61,905 nucleotides of DNA from a virus: the IMG/VR virus record IMGVR_UViG_3300009085_001018, positions 1-61,905 of that record; one strand, given 5' to 3'. Shown piece by piece: positions 49,184 to 58,111 of the stretch. The position numbers were made by a program, and so were the translations under genes. Within the stretch, counting starts at the first letter, position 1. Every line of letters begins with the position of its first letter. The notes beneath the pieces were generated by a model, which was not told the DNA's origin, did no database searches, and was given only the letters and a program-made list of their open reading frames with translations.

Positions 49184-49953
49184 AATTAACTAATCAATGT
49201 AATTTAATGTGTATAGGTTGTTTTAGAAATAAGCTAAAACGTGGATATGGATATATGTCATTTGAAACTTTTAGACAAGCGATTAGTCTATGTAAAAAGC
49301 TTAAATTAAAAGAACTTTGGCTCCATAATTGGGGTGAACCATTATTACATCCTGAATTAATAAAATTTATAAAATATGCTGCACCATATTTTAGTATTGG
49401 ATTTACTACAAATGGTACTTTATTAACTGAACCAATGGTACATAATTTAAAATATGCTGGGTTAACATATCTCGACTTAAGTTTAAATAAAAACACGCCA
49501 AAGGAATATATATCACATTTATTAAATATATATATTATTGCTAACCAAATAGGAATAAATTGTCATTTTAGAACGGTCATTTTTTCTACAGAAGATTTTA
49601 AATATTTTTCTGATCTTTTATATGATAAAAAAGTAAGATATCAGAGATGTATTATTAATAATCTTAACATAATAAGGAAACATGATTGTGCCATAATTGA
49701 TAGATTATTTTTTATTTACTTTGATGGAATCGTTGTGCCATGTTGTAGAATAGCAGATCAAGAAATATCTTATGGTAAAATTACTGATATAAATATTGTG
49801 AATAAAATTAAAAAAGGTATTAAAAAAATTCATAATAATATTAAAAATAAAGAAGCGGCATTGATATGTAAACATTGTTTTGAAATAGATGCTGATATCC
49901 CTATTCCCTATAAATTAATTAAGGAGAAAAATGAAAATACCAGTAAGGAATAA
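49165..49953 (+). CDS. Radical SAM protein with SPASM-like C-terminus
   Basis: 262 residues. CNLMCIGCF near residues 12-20 is the CxxxCxxC motif. HNWGEPLLHP near 53-62 is the conserved GEP-like strand, and C-terminal CC and CKHC residues suggest an auxiliary-cluster (SPASM-like) domain. The group covers peptide-modifying and sugar-related enzymes. In this island it could modify a glycan or peptide acceptor. Overlaps its neighbours. Confidence 0.85.
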   Translation: MQYCQIELTNQCNLMCIGCFRNKLKRGYGYMSFETFRQAISLCKKLKLKELWLHNWGEPLLHPELIKFIKYAAPYFSIGFTTNGTLLTEPMVHNLKYAGLTYLDLSLNKNTPKEYISHLLNIYIIANQIGINCHFRTVIFSTEDFKYFSDLLYDKKVRYQRCIINNLNIIRKHDCAIIDRLFFIYFDGIVVPCCRIADQEISYGKITDINIVNKIKKGIKKIHNNIKNKEAALICKHCFEIDADIPIPYKLIKEKNENTSKE

Positions 49954-50713
49954 TGAATACCTTACAGAAACAACTTTTGAACAAGATGTTTTGACTTTTA
50001 GTGGATTTCCTTTATCTTATTGGAAAGGGATGAGACATGGTTGGCATATAACACATAATAATAATACAGATGATTTAATTGATAGTAGTAAAAATTATAC
50101 ACACGATGAATTAATTAAAATATGTAATCATCCTATTTATAATGCATATGGATATGCTGAATTATCACATAAAAGTTACCACACTAACGACCATTTAAAC
50201 TCATCTGATAGACCATGGATGAAAAATATATATGAATTTTGTTATCCTGGTAAAAAAATATTAGATTATGGGTGTGGAGACTTAACAAATGCAATTTGTT
50301 TTTATGACATAGGGTATGCAACAACTGTAATTGATATGCCAATAGATTGGATAAAATTTATTGAATATCGTTGTAAAAAATATGGTGTAAATATAGATTT
50401 TAAATATACATATAATAATCATACATTTTTAAGTGAAAATGATAACTTTGATATTATCTTTACACACGAAGTTCTTGAACATGTGAAAGACCCTGAAAGT
50501 GTGATTAAATATCTTGTACAACATTTAAAAATTGGTGGTATTTTATTTATAACAGTTACATTTACTGAAGGTGCTTTCCATTTGAAAGAAAATCATGATA
50601 AATTTGGTTATGGATCTGAAGGTAATGTACATTATCATCCTGAATGGATGAAAATATTGAATAATTTATATTTAAAATCAATTGGAAATGATTTTTATAT
50701 AAAAGAAGCATAA
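49931..50713 (+). CDS. SAM-dependent methyltransferase
   Basis: 260 residues. ILDYGCGDLTNAICFY (motif I), FDIIFTHEVLEHVKDP (ExxEH) and KIGGILFITVTFTEGAFH follow class I order. N-terminal 100 residues are Trp/Tyr/His-rich and unusual. Overlaps the radical SAM gene by 23 bases, which suggests paired expression. Confidence 0.8.
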   Translation: MKIPVRNNEYLTETTFEQDVLTFSGFPLSYWKGMRHGWHITHNNNTDDLIDSSKNYTHDELIKICNHPIYNAYGYAELSHKSYHTNDHLNSSDRPWMKNIYEFCYPGKKILDYGCGDLTNAICFYDIGYATTVIDMPIDWIKFIEYRCKKYGVNIDFKYTYNNHTFLSENDNFDIIFTHEVLEHVKDPESVIKYLVQHLKIGGILFITVTFTEGAFHLKENHDKFGYGSEGNVHYHPEWMKILNNLYLKSIGNDFYIKEA

Positions 50714-50725
50714 TTTGGAGGTAAA

Positions 50726-51718
50726 ATGAAAATTCTCGTGACAGGTTCTGCTGGATTCATGGGGTCTTGGATAGCTGATGAGTTAAGTAAACAAGGACAT
50801 GCGGTTATAGGTGTAGACAATCTTAGTGGTGGATTTATGCGTAACACATTGGATCATTTATGTTTTTTTATTGATTTAAAAGATAAAAATGCAACTGAAA
50901 AGTTAATTTCACAATGGCAACCAGAGGTTGTGTTTTATCTTTGTGCGAGCGCGAGAGAAATTGGGTCATTATTCGAACCATTAAAATCCACAGAAGACAA
51001 TGTTATGGCATATATGAATGTTTTAAACGCATGCATTAAATATAAATTTAAAAAAATGGTTATGTTTTCGTCGATGGCAACATTCGGAGAACAAACGCCA
51101 CCATTTACTGAAGATATGCCGAATCGACCAACTGATATATATGGTTGGAATAAGACAATAATGGAAGAATCAACAAAAATTTTAGCAGAAGTACACGGAT
51201 TTAAATACACTATTATTAAGCCACATAATGTAATGGGTATTAGACAAAGTTTATCAGACCGTTATCGCAATGTTTTTGCTATTTGGATAAATAGAATTAT
51301 GCATGGTGAAAAAGAGATTTATATTTTTGGTGATGGTATGCAAAAGCGAGCATTTAGTCCAATAGAATTTTCGTTACCATGCTATGTGAAATGTCTTGAA
51401 GATTTTACTAATGGACAAACATATAATATTGGTGGAATAAACCCTATTACATTGAATGAAGCTGCAGAAATGCTAATAGATGTAATGGGAGTTCAAGATA
51501 AGGTTATTATTACACATTTACCAGATAGACCTCGTGAAGTTAAAAATGCGTATTCTAGTTTTGAGAAGTCGATGCATGAATTAGGGTATAAAGAAACAAA
51601 AGATTTAAGAACATGTTTACAAGAAATGGTGACTTGGGCTAAAACATTAGGCCCTCAACCATGGACAAAAGATAAATTAGAATTGGTGAATGAAAAAACA
51701 CCAGAAATATGGCGATAG
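50726..51718 (+). CDS. NAD-dependent epimerase/dehydratase
   Basis: 330 residues. VTGSAGFMGSWIADEL (NAD loop), MFSSMATFGEQ (catalytic Ser) and YGWNKTIMEE (Tyr-x3-Lys). The NAD loop and the GDGMQKRAFSPIEFS segment suit the extended SDR group of sugar-nucleotide 4-epimerases. TTTGGAGG precedes the ATG. Third such enzyme in the island. Confidence 0.85.
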   Translation: MKILVTGSAGFMGSWIADELSKQGHAVIGVDNLSGGFMRNTLDHLCFFIDLKDKNATEKLISQWQPEVVFYLCASAREIGSLFEPLKSTEDNVMAYMNVLNACIKYKFKKMVMFSSMATFGEQTPPFTEDMPNRPTDIYGWNKTIMEESTKILAEVHGFKYTIIKPHNVMGIRQSLSDRYRNVFAIWINRIMHGEKEIYIFGDGMQKRAFSPIEFSLPCYVKCLEDFTNGQTYNIGGINPITLNEAAEMLIDVMGVQDKVIITHLPDRPREVKNAYSSFEKSMHELGYKETKDLRTCLQEMVTWAKTLGPQPWTKDKLELVNEKTPEIWR

Positions 51719-51727
51719 GAGATTAAT

Positions 51728-52537
51728 ATGGATATTGGAATCGTGGGGTGTGGTGTTGTAGGGCTTGCTACTGCCGGAGGGCTAGAGCGTGGACATAAAC
51801 TTTTTTATTATGATAAATACAAAAAAGAGTATGGCACATTAAAAGAAATTGCTAATAATTGTTCTGTAATATTTATTACTGTTCCAACACCAATGAAGAA
51901 GTCTGGTGAAATAGATCTTAGTGCTATTTATGAATCAATTAGTATTTTAAATGAATATGCATCATATGATGATGAAGAAAAAACGATTATAGTTATACGA
52001 TCGACAGCTGTAAGTGGAACGACAAATAGTTTAGCAAAAGAATTTCCTAAATTTGATTTCGCTTTTAATCCAGAGTTCTTAACAGATAAAAATGCGAATC
52101 AAGATTTTCTAAATAGTAAACGAATTGTTATTGGCTCGGATACTGATCGAGTATTTAATGTATTAGAAAAAGTGTATAAAGAAGCCAAATTCACTTGTCC
52201 CATTATAAGAGTTAATATAAAGACAGCAGAGTATATAAAATATTGTTCGAATATATTTTTAGCTTCACAGATTAGTACATCAAATGAACTTTATGAAATA
52301 GCTCAATTATTAGGTATAAATTGGGAAGAGATTAGGTTAGCCTTGAGTTATGACGATCGTATTGGGAAATTTACTAAAGTTCCAGGTGATGACAATGAAC
52401 GTGGTTTTTCAGGAAAATGTTTACCTAAAGATTTGTCGGCTCTAATTTATTTATCTAGAGAATATGGTTATAGACCAGCGCTCTTAGAAGAAATTTGGAG
52501 AAGTAATTTTATTTTTAGAAAAAATCATGATTGGTAA
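51728..52537 (+). CDS. UDP-sugar 6-dehydrogenase-like, C-terminally short
   Basis: 269 residues against about 400-450 for UDP-glucose or GDP-mannose dehydrogenases. GIVGCGVVGLATAGGL (NAD loop), FITVPTPMKKSGEIDL, and FSGKCLPKDLSAL with the catalytic Cys are intact. The last C-terminal UDP-binding domain is missing. Known homologues oxidise the sugar C6 to a uronic acid. The short form may be partly active, partner-dependent, or degenerate. Overlaps the 52527 gene. Confidence 0.8.
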   Translation: MDIGIVGCGVVGLATAGGLERGHKLFYYDKYKKEYGTLKEIANNCSVIFITVPTPMKKSGEIDLSAIYESISILNEYASYDDEEKTIIVIRSTAVSGTTNSLAKEFPKFDFAFNPEFLTDKNANQDFLNSKRIVIGSDTDRVFNVLEKVYKEAKFTCPIIRVNIKTAEYIKYCSNIFLASQISTSNELYEIAQLLGINWEEIRLALSYDDRIGKFTKVPGDDNERGFSGKCLPKDLSALIYLSREYGYRPALLEEIWRSNFIFRKNHDW

Positions 52538-52673
52538 AAGTAAAAAGTGTATTAATTGTGATAAAAATACTGTGTTTGTACGTAGTTTATGTGTAGCGTG
52601 TTATACTTTTTTTAGGAGAAATAATAATATAGATAAATTTCCTAGAATATATCATATAAATCATCAGAAATAA
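52527..52673 (+). CDS. Small zinc-finger protein
   Basis: 48 residues: CINC at 8-11, CVAC at 22-25 and a basic tail after YTFFRR. The motif (two CxxC followed by a Tyr-x-Arg segment) resembles the N-terminal finger of some HNH-related proteins. No nuclease core follows. Confidence 0.5.
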   Translation: MIGKSKKCINCDKNTVFVRSLCVACYTFFRRNNNIDKFPRIYHINHQK

Positions 52674-52749
52674 TAAACTAGTTGTTTAATTATTTTAATT
52701 GATGTACACGAATCTCAAATTTAGAAAAAAGATAGACTGGTTATAATTT

Positions 52750-52764
52750 TATTTGGCTGTACTA
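52750..52764 (+). repeat. Left arm of 15-bp inverted repeat
   Basis: TATTTGGCTGTACTA, the exact reverse complement of 53226-53240. It precedes AGGAGAC and the start at 52784; TATAAT at 52742-52747 lies just upstream. Confidence 0.85.
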
Positions 52765-52783
52765 TAAAAAAGGAGACAAAGTA

Positions 52784-53218
52784 ATGAAAAAACTAATTTT
52801 TCTAATAACTGTATTAGTATTAACTATGTTTAATTTTGTTTTAGCTGAAGATTTAAATATTGCACTTAAGCAAGGTGCTTTATTTACTTGGAAAAATCAA
52901 ACAGTAAAAAATCTTACTACTTTTGAATTAGCTAAAACGCAAGAGGTTGAATCATGGGGAAAATGGAATATTTTATGGGCTGGATGGTCATTAGATTGTG
53001 GGTTTGCGTATGATGCTAGTTCAATCAGTAATGGTGCAATCTTAATAGGTAGAGAATTTGGGACCATAGGTAATTATTTACCAATTAATTTCCCCTTAAA
53101 AGATAAAATTACAATCACATTATATCCAGCTGGCGTATATATTGATAATATTTTCGATCATCCAAAATCACAAGGATGTTCAGGAGGTGCTATTATCAAG
53201 TTAAGTATAAAATTTTAA
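52784..53218 (+). CDS. Secreted protein in an inverted-repeat-bracketed segment
   Basis: 144 residues. Residues 1-21 are a signal peptide (KK, hydrophobic core, FVLA then E) with a likely cut after Ala. The mature part is beta-rich with WGKWNILWAGWSLDCGFAY, and ends CSGGAIIKLSIKF, which could be a membrane or surface beta-strand. It has its own strong Shine-Dalgarno. Unrelated to the sugar enzymes around it. Perhaps a periplasmic or surface host-altering protein. Confidence 0.75.
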   Translation: MKKLIFLITVLVLTMFNFVLAEDLNIALKQGALFTWKNQTVKNLTTFELAKTQEVESWGKWNILWAGWSLDCGFAYDASSISNGAILIGREFGTIGNYLPINFPLKDKITITLYPAGVYIDNIFDHPKSQGCSGGAIIKLSIKF

Positions 53219-53225
53219 CACTTTT

Positions 53226-53240
53226 TAGTACAGCCAAATA
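53226..53240 (-). repeat. Right arm of 15-bp inverted repeat
   Basis: TAGTACAGCCAAATA, eight bases after the stop at 53218 and reverse-complementary to 52750-52764. No target duplication seen at the flanks. Confidence 0.85.
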
Positions 53241-53260
53241 TTACTACCATAGAGGATAAG

Positions 53261-54229
53261 ATGAAAAAAAGAGCATTGATTACAGGGATTAATGGACAAA
53301 GTGGTTCTTACATGTCTGAATTATTATTAGAAAAAGGTTACGATGTGTACGGATTAGTCCGTAGGCAAAGTAATGAAAAATTTGATAATATACAACATAT
53401 TCTAAATGATGTTACTCTTATACATGGAGATCTAACAGACCAAAGTTCTTTATTAGAAGCATTGGCTATTTCTCGACCAGATGAAGTTTATAATTTTGCT
53501 GCTCAATCATATGTTGCTGCTTCTTGGGAACAACCTGAATTAACTGCTAATATTACTGGTCTTGGTGTATTAAGATTATTAGAAGCAATTAGAAAATATA
53601 ATACTACGATTAAAATATTACAAGCATCAAGTTCTGAACAATTTGGTAGAGTTTTAGAAACACCTCAATTGGAAAAAACACCTTTTAACCCAGTTTCTCC
53701 ATATGCCGTATCAAAATGTTTTGCATATTCGATGATGCGTACATATCGTTTTAGTTATAACATGTTTGCATGTAATGCGATATCATTTAACCATGAATCA
53801 CCAAGACGAGGGCAAGAATTTGTAACACGTAAAATATCTATTGGAGTAGCTAAAATTAAATTAGGTCTCACTAATAAGATATACTTAGGAAATTTAGAGG
53901 CTAAACGTGATTGGTCTCATGCTAAAGATATAGTGCAAGGTATCTATCTTATTATGCAACATCATGATCCAGATGATTTTGTATTATGTTCTGGTGAGAC
54001 ACATTCAATTAAAGAGTTTTTAACTGAAGCTTTTAAATTAATTGGTATTAATGATTGGGCACCATATGTTGTAATTGATCAAAAATTTATGCGTCCAGCT
54101 GAAGTAAATATTTTATTAGGCGATTGCACTAAAGCTAAAAAAGTGCTCAAATGGAAACAAAAACATAATTTTAAAGAATTAGTAAAAGAAATGGTAGAAA
54201 ATGATATTAAATTATTACAAGAAAGTTGA
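53261..54229 (+). CDS. gmd: GDP-mannose 4,6-dehydratase
   Basis: 322 residues. ITGINGQSGSYMSELLLEKGYDV (NAD loop; given in parts: ITGINGQSGSYMSEL, LEKGYDV), VYGLVRR, FAAQSYVAASWEQP, ASSSEQFG (Ser-Ser-Glu) and YAVSKCF (Tyr-x3-Lys). NHESPRRGQEFVTRKI is diagnostic of Gmd. It turns GDP-mannose to GDP-4-keto-6-deoxymannose, the first step to GDP-fucose, rhamnose or perosamine-type sugars. No dedicated GDP-fucose synthase is recognised, so the island's epimerases or host enzymes may complete it. Confidence 0.93.
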   Translation: MKKRALITGINGQSGSYMSELLLEKGYDVYGLVRRQSNEKFDNIQHILNDVTLIHGDLTDQSSLLEALAISRPDEVYNFAAQSYVAASWEQPELTANITGLGVLRLLEAIRKYNTTIKILQASSSEQFGRVLETPQLEKTPFNPVSPYAVSKCFAYSMMRTYRFSYNMFACNAISFNHESPRRGQEFVTRKISIGVAKIKLGLTNKIYLGNLEAKRDWSHAKDIVQGIYLIMQHHDPDDFVLCSGETHSIKEFLTEAFKLIGINDWAPYVVIDQKFMRPAEVNILLGDCTKAKKVLKWKQKHNFKELVKEMVENDIKLLQES

Positions 54230-54244
54230 TATTAAAGGAGTTAT

Positions 54245-54301
54245 ATGTTATACTTATATTACTCAAGGTTATGCTATAGATTATTTGATTGGTGGGTAAA
54301 A
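54245..54301 (+). CDS. 18-codon frame with strong ribosome binding site
   Basis: MLYLYYSRLC and on, a Tyr-rich peptide ending WWVK. AAAGGAG five bases before the ATG is excellent. It ends just before the next start at 54304. Possibly a leader peptide. Confidence 0.35.
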
Positions 54302-54303
54302 TA

Positions 54304-54549
54304 ATGCATTATATCTGTTCTTGTGGTGCATTATTTGGTGAACAAAAAGATGTTTTTAATAAATTTTGTCTAGCTAAAGGACATACTCTTTTAGCTATTG
54401 ATGAGAATATTTATTGTATTATTTATAATATACAAGAAATAAATATTCATTTAAAAGATACTGTTCGTAAACGTAATCGTAATATTGCTGTTTTAAAGAA
54501 AAGAATACAATCTTTATTAATCGAACTACAAGCATTTAAAAAAATGTAG
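54304..54549 (+). CDS. Hypothetical protein, coiled-coil C-terminus
   Basis: About 81 residues from ATG 54304; TTG 54289 is unlikely. CSCG near residue 5 and Cys near 23 and 39, then a basic helical tail. Resembles small zinc proteins of the phage. Unrecognised. Confidence 0.55.
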   Translation: MHYICSCGALFGEQKDVFNKFCLAKGHTLLAIDENIYCIIYNIQEINIHLKDTVRKRNRNIAVLKKRIQSLLIELQAFKKM

Positions 54550-54561
54550 TTCTCGCTTCTT

Positions 54562-54600
54562 ATAAGCACGCCCTTTTTGGGCAATTCTTTTATTTTTGTT
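54562..54600 (+). terminator. Weak terminator-like hairpin
   Basis: GCCC (54570-54573) and GGGC (54579-54582) make a 4-bp stem with T5 loop, followed by a T-rich tail. AGTTCT near 54548 and AGAACT near 54606 can also pair outside it. It separates the 54304 gene from the next large gene. Confidence 0.4.
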
Positions 54601-54636
54601 AATAGAAGAACTGTCTAAAAAGGGTTTTTTATTTTT

Positions 54637-56895
54637 ATGCGTAAAATTATTTTTTCACATCATCGAGCACTTGGTGACGCGATCATGTTTTCTGCAGGGG
54701 TAAGAGACTTTAAACTTCTTTTTCCAGACATTAGCATTAATGTTGATACAAATCAACCTGCTGTATTTGAAAACAATCTGTATATAGATAAAACAATTAC
54801 AAGAAATGACGATGGTGTAGAGCGTTATAATGTTGGCTATCCGATGATAGGGAATGTTAATAATAGTGCTATGCATTTTTCTACAATGTTTCTTTTTGAT
54901 ATGATAGCGGTAGCAGATTTGCATAATGCATTACCCATAAAATTGGGAGAATTTTGTGCAACATTTGCTAATGGTACAGTTTGTGACCCACCATTGGGTG
55001 ATATAGAAAAACATAAAGCAATTTCAAAAGAACCATTTATATCTTTACGTAATAAATATAAAAATTTTTGTGAAGAATTTATACGTCAACGCGGTGATTT
55101 ACATTTAACAGATGAAGAGAAAAAAAAGAATATTATACGTGAATTGTATGATATTGATAAATATTGGGTAATAGCACCAGGTGGAAAAAGAGATTGTACT
55201 ACAAAGATTTGGGATTGGCGTAAATTTCAAGATGTTATTAATCATTTTAAAGGTAGAATACAATTTGTTACTATTGGTAAAAGTGATTTATTAGTTGAAA
55301 AATTAAATGGGGTTATAGATTTAACAGATAAATTTAATAAAGATATAAGGGGGTTGTTTTCACTTGTCTATAACGCAGAAGGATGCGTTTGTGGTCCAAG
55401 CGCTTTAATGCATATAGCCGCAGCGATTCCTTCAAGATGGGATAAAGAACGGAAACCTTGTGTAACTATTCTTGGTGGGAGAGAACCTTCATCATGGACA
55501 TGGTACTGTAATCATCAAGTTTTACATACAAATGGTGCTTTTGAATGTTGTGATAATGGTGGTTGTTGGAAAGCTAGAACAATACCATTACCAAAAGATC
55601 CGGCACATAATGATAATTTATGCAATACTACTGTTGTAAGTACTGGTCGTACAATTCAAGCATGTATGTACGCTATAACTGCAAATGATGTTATACGTGC
55701 GATTTCTAAATACTATGATGGGAACATATATACATATTTAAAAGAGAATATAATACTAAAAAAGAAAGAAAAAATAAAACAAGGTATAATTGAATTGCAT
55801 GTAAAAAAACTTAAAAAGACTATTAATTTATTAGGTAATCTTAATACATCAGGTGGTGGTGAACAATCATTAATTACAATCACTAAATTATTAATGAATC
55901 GTGGATGGAAAGTTAATTTATATCCATGGGGTAGTGTACATGCAAACTATTTAAATCAACAATTGCCTATCATGAAGCATTCATATGAAAATGGGATGTT
56001 AAAAAATATGAAATCTCACATACCATTATTATTTTATGCTAATGATTGTATCTGGGATTTTTGTAAAACCGGTCAACCATTTGTAGAAAAATCTTCAGAT
56101 CTTATTATAGGTATCAACTATTGTAATGGTGAGCTGCCAAAAACAGATTGGTTAGCAAAAACAAATAAAATAAGAGCAATAATATTTCAAAATTCTGAAA
56201 AACGTAATGAATTTGATAAAGATGCACTTGGATTTGAAAATACTAAACGTATAGAATTATTTGGTGCTATTGAATTGGATAAATTTTTAGAAGTTTGTAC
56301 TAAACAACGTACTGAAAAAGAACAATTAGTGATATTAAAACACTCAGTTAATGATTATCGTAAATATACCACTAAAGAATCTGTTGGCTCTGGTGAAAAA
56401 ATTCATTTATGGCAAAAGAACTTAGATAAAGAATTAGATACTAAATTCTATGAACGTCTTCTTAAAGATACCCATAATACTAGATTTGAGTTTATGGAAG
56501 CACACAAAGAACTTGTTGATTATTTTAAAAATGAACCAAGAATGGTATTTCATAAATGGAATAGTATGTCAGTTGAAGAATTTTTAAGTAAAGGTCATAT
56601 TTACTTATATAGGACTAGTAATATGTGGCGCGATCAATATCCAAGAACTGTAGCCGAAGCATTAGCTGTTGGGTTACCAATTTTGTCAGAACCAAGAGAT
56701 GGGACTAAAGATAGAATAATACATGGTGAAACCGGCTTCTATTGCATTGATTATGATTCATTTCTTTATGCAATAAAATTATTACAACGTAAAGAAGAAT
56801 ATAGACATAAGATTGGACTATTTTGCAAAGATTGGGCACGACAAAACATAAATCCTATTAAATGGGTTGATATTATAGAGGAATTAATTGAATGA
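54637..56895 (+). CDS. Fused GT9-like and GT4-like glycosyltransferase
   Basis: 752 residues. The first part (about 1-385) has ISHHRALGDAIMF-type start (FSHHRALGDAIMFSAG), IAPGGKRDCTTKIW and GCVCGPSALMHIAAAIP, the layout of GT9 heptosyltransferase-type enzymes. The second (about 390-752) has TSGGGEQSLITITKLL and FLSKGHIYLYRTSNMWRDQYPR then AEALAVGLPILSEPRDG, a GT4-type donor loop. A bifunctional enzyme making two sugar linkages is likely. It resembles the double enzyme at 36045 in design, not sequence. Confidence 0.8.
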   Translation: MRKIIFSHHRALGDAIMFSAGVRDFKLLFPDISINVDTNQPAVFENNLYIDKTITRNDDGVERYNVGYPMIGNVNNSAMHFSTMFLFDMIAVADLHNALPIKLGEFCATFANGTVCDPPLGDIEKHKAISKEPFISLRNKYKNFCEEFIRQRGDLHLTDEEKKKNIIRELYDIDKYWVIAPGGKRDCTTKIWDWRKFQDVINHFKGRIQFVTIGKSDLLVEKLNGVIDLTDKFNKDIRGLFSLVYNAEGCVCGPSALMHIAAAIPSRWDKERKPCVTILGGREPSSWTWYCNHQVLHTNGAFECCDNGGCWKARTIPLPKDPAHNDNLCNTTVVSTGRTIQACMYAITANDVIRAISKYYDGNIYTYLKENIILKKKEKIKQGIIELHVKKLKKTINLLGNLNTSGGGEQSLITITKLLMNRGWKVNLYPWGSVHANYLNQQLPIMKHSYENGMLKNMKSHIPLLFYANDCIWDFCKTGQPFVEKSSDLIIGINYCNGELPKTDWLAKTNKIRAIIFQNSEKRNEFDKDALGFENTKRIELFGAIELDKFLEVCTKQRTEKEQLVILKHSVNDYRKYTTKESVGSGEKIHLWQKNLDKELDTKFYERLLKDTHNTRFEFMEAHKELVDYFKNEPRMVFHKWNSMSVEEFLSKGHIYLYRTSNMWRDQYPRTVAEALAVGLPILSEPRDGTKDRIIHGETGFYCIDYDSFLYAIKLLQRKEEYRHKIGLFCKDWARQNINPIKWVDIIEELIE

Positions 56896-57437
56896 AGGAA
56901 TGGGAAATAATAAATTCTTTAGTTCCAATAGTTTTGTCAAATATTAAAGGATGTATAGTGGAAATAGGGTTGGGCAATTCTACTACGATACTTAATACAT
57001 ATGCTAAACAATTTAATAGAAAACATTATGCATGTGATAAAAAAAAGAGAGTTTGTGATTGGATTAAAAATAATATAGGAAATAATATAAATTTATATAA
57101 TTGTTTATCTTTTGATTTTATAAAGCAATTTAAAGATTGCCCCGCAATAATCTTTATTGATGGTAATCACTCTTATTCAGTAGTTAAACAGGAGGTAGAT
57201 TTCTTTTTACCTAAGTTAGTTTGTGGTGGGATAATGTTTTTACATGATACTTATATATGTAAAAGGTGGTATAAACGTTATTTAAAAATAGGAAAAGAGT
57301 CGGATACCTATAAAATTAGACAAGATTTAGAAAAGAATTCAGATGTTTATACCATGACTTTTCCTTATACTGCAGCTTGGTGTGGGTTAACTGTAGTACT
57401 TAAAAAGGATTTAAATAGACCTTATTATCAACAATGA
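56892..57437 (+). CDS. SAM-dependent methyltransferase (MTase_24/CmcI-like)
   Basis: 181 residues. IVEIGLGNSTTILNTYA (motif I) and AIIFIDGNHSYSVVKQEVDFF with ILHDTY-like MFLHDTY match the group of 44362. Likely a paralogue with sugar or small-molecule methylation. Overlaps the GT9-GT4 gene and the following gene in ATGA. Confidence 0.8.
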   Translation: MKEWEIINSLVPIVLSNIKGCIVEIGLGNSTTILNTYAKQFNRKHYACDKKKRVCDWIKNNIGNNINLYNCLSFDFIKQFKDCPAIIFIDGNHSYSVVKQEVDFFLPKLVCGGIMFLHDTYICKRWYKRYLKIGKESDTYKIRQDLEKNSDVYTMTFPYTAAWCGLTVVLKKDLNRPYYQQ

Positions 57438-58111
57438 ATGAATATAGTCATAAAGGTTCTTTAGGTGATATAATTTATTCTTTACCCGCTATTCTATCTT
57501 TGGGTGGTGGGATTATTAATATAGTTAAAAAAGCTCATTATGATACTTTGTATTCTCTTTTAGAAATTCAACCTAATATTAAAATTAATTGTACATGTAA
57601 AGGAATTAATTTAGATAAATATAGAAAAATAGATTATCACTCTAATCATAAAAAACATTTAGCACAAAGTCACGCAGAAGTATTAAATACTTTTGTAGAT
57701 TTATCTAAACCATGGCTTTTTAATATAGAACCGATAAAAGAAGCTGAAATAATTGTATCAAGAACAAGACGTTACCACGATAAAGAAGAAATAGATTGGA
57801 CTTTATTAAAAGAATATGTTGATAAAATATTGTTTTTAGGTACTAAAAAAGAATATGAAAGGTTTAAATTGAAACGATTTCCTGCTTTATATAGATATAA
57901 ATTTTGTAAAGATGGATTAGAAATGGCTAGAATTATAAAAGGAAGTAAATTATTTATAGGAAATCAATCTTTTGGGTTTTCTTTAGCCGAAGCTATGAAA
58001 CATCCAAGAGTATTGGAAATATGCTATGCGTACGATAACTGTAGACCTTCTGGAGATAGTTGGTACATATCTTTAACTAAAGAGGTAGTTAGACAATGCT
58101 TATTGAAATAA
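57434..58111 (+). CDS. GT9-like glycosyltransferase
   Basis: 225 residues, about 100 shorter than usual GT9. SHKGSLGDIIYSLPAIL (N-terminal motif) and SKLFIGNQSFGFSLAEAMKHP (donor side) are the key segments; the middle is compact. A short glycosyltransferase in a phage is plausible. Overlaps both neighbours. Confidence 0.7.
   Translation: MNEYSHKGSLGDIIYSLPAILSLGGGIINIVKKAHYDTLYSLLEIQPNIKINCTCKGINLDKYRKIDYHSNHKKHLAQSHAEVLNTFVDLSKPWLFNIEPIKEAEIIVSRTRRYHDKEEIDWTLLKEYVDKILFLGTKKEYERFKLKRFPALYRYKFCKDGLEMARIIKGSKLFIGNQSFGFSLAEAMKHPRVLEICYAYDNCRPSGDSWYISLTKEVVRQCLLK

Noticed and set aside
52742-52747. Promoter with TATAAT before the secreted-protein gene
   Set aside because: The -10 is good but no -35 or exact extended -10 is seen, so I mention it without listing it.
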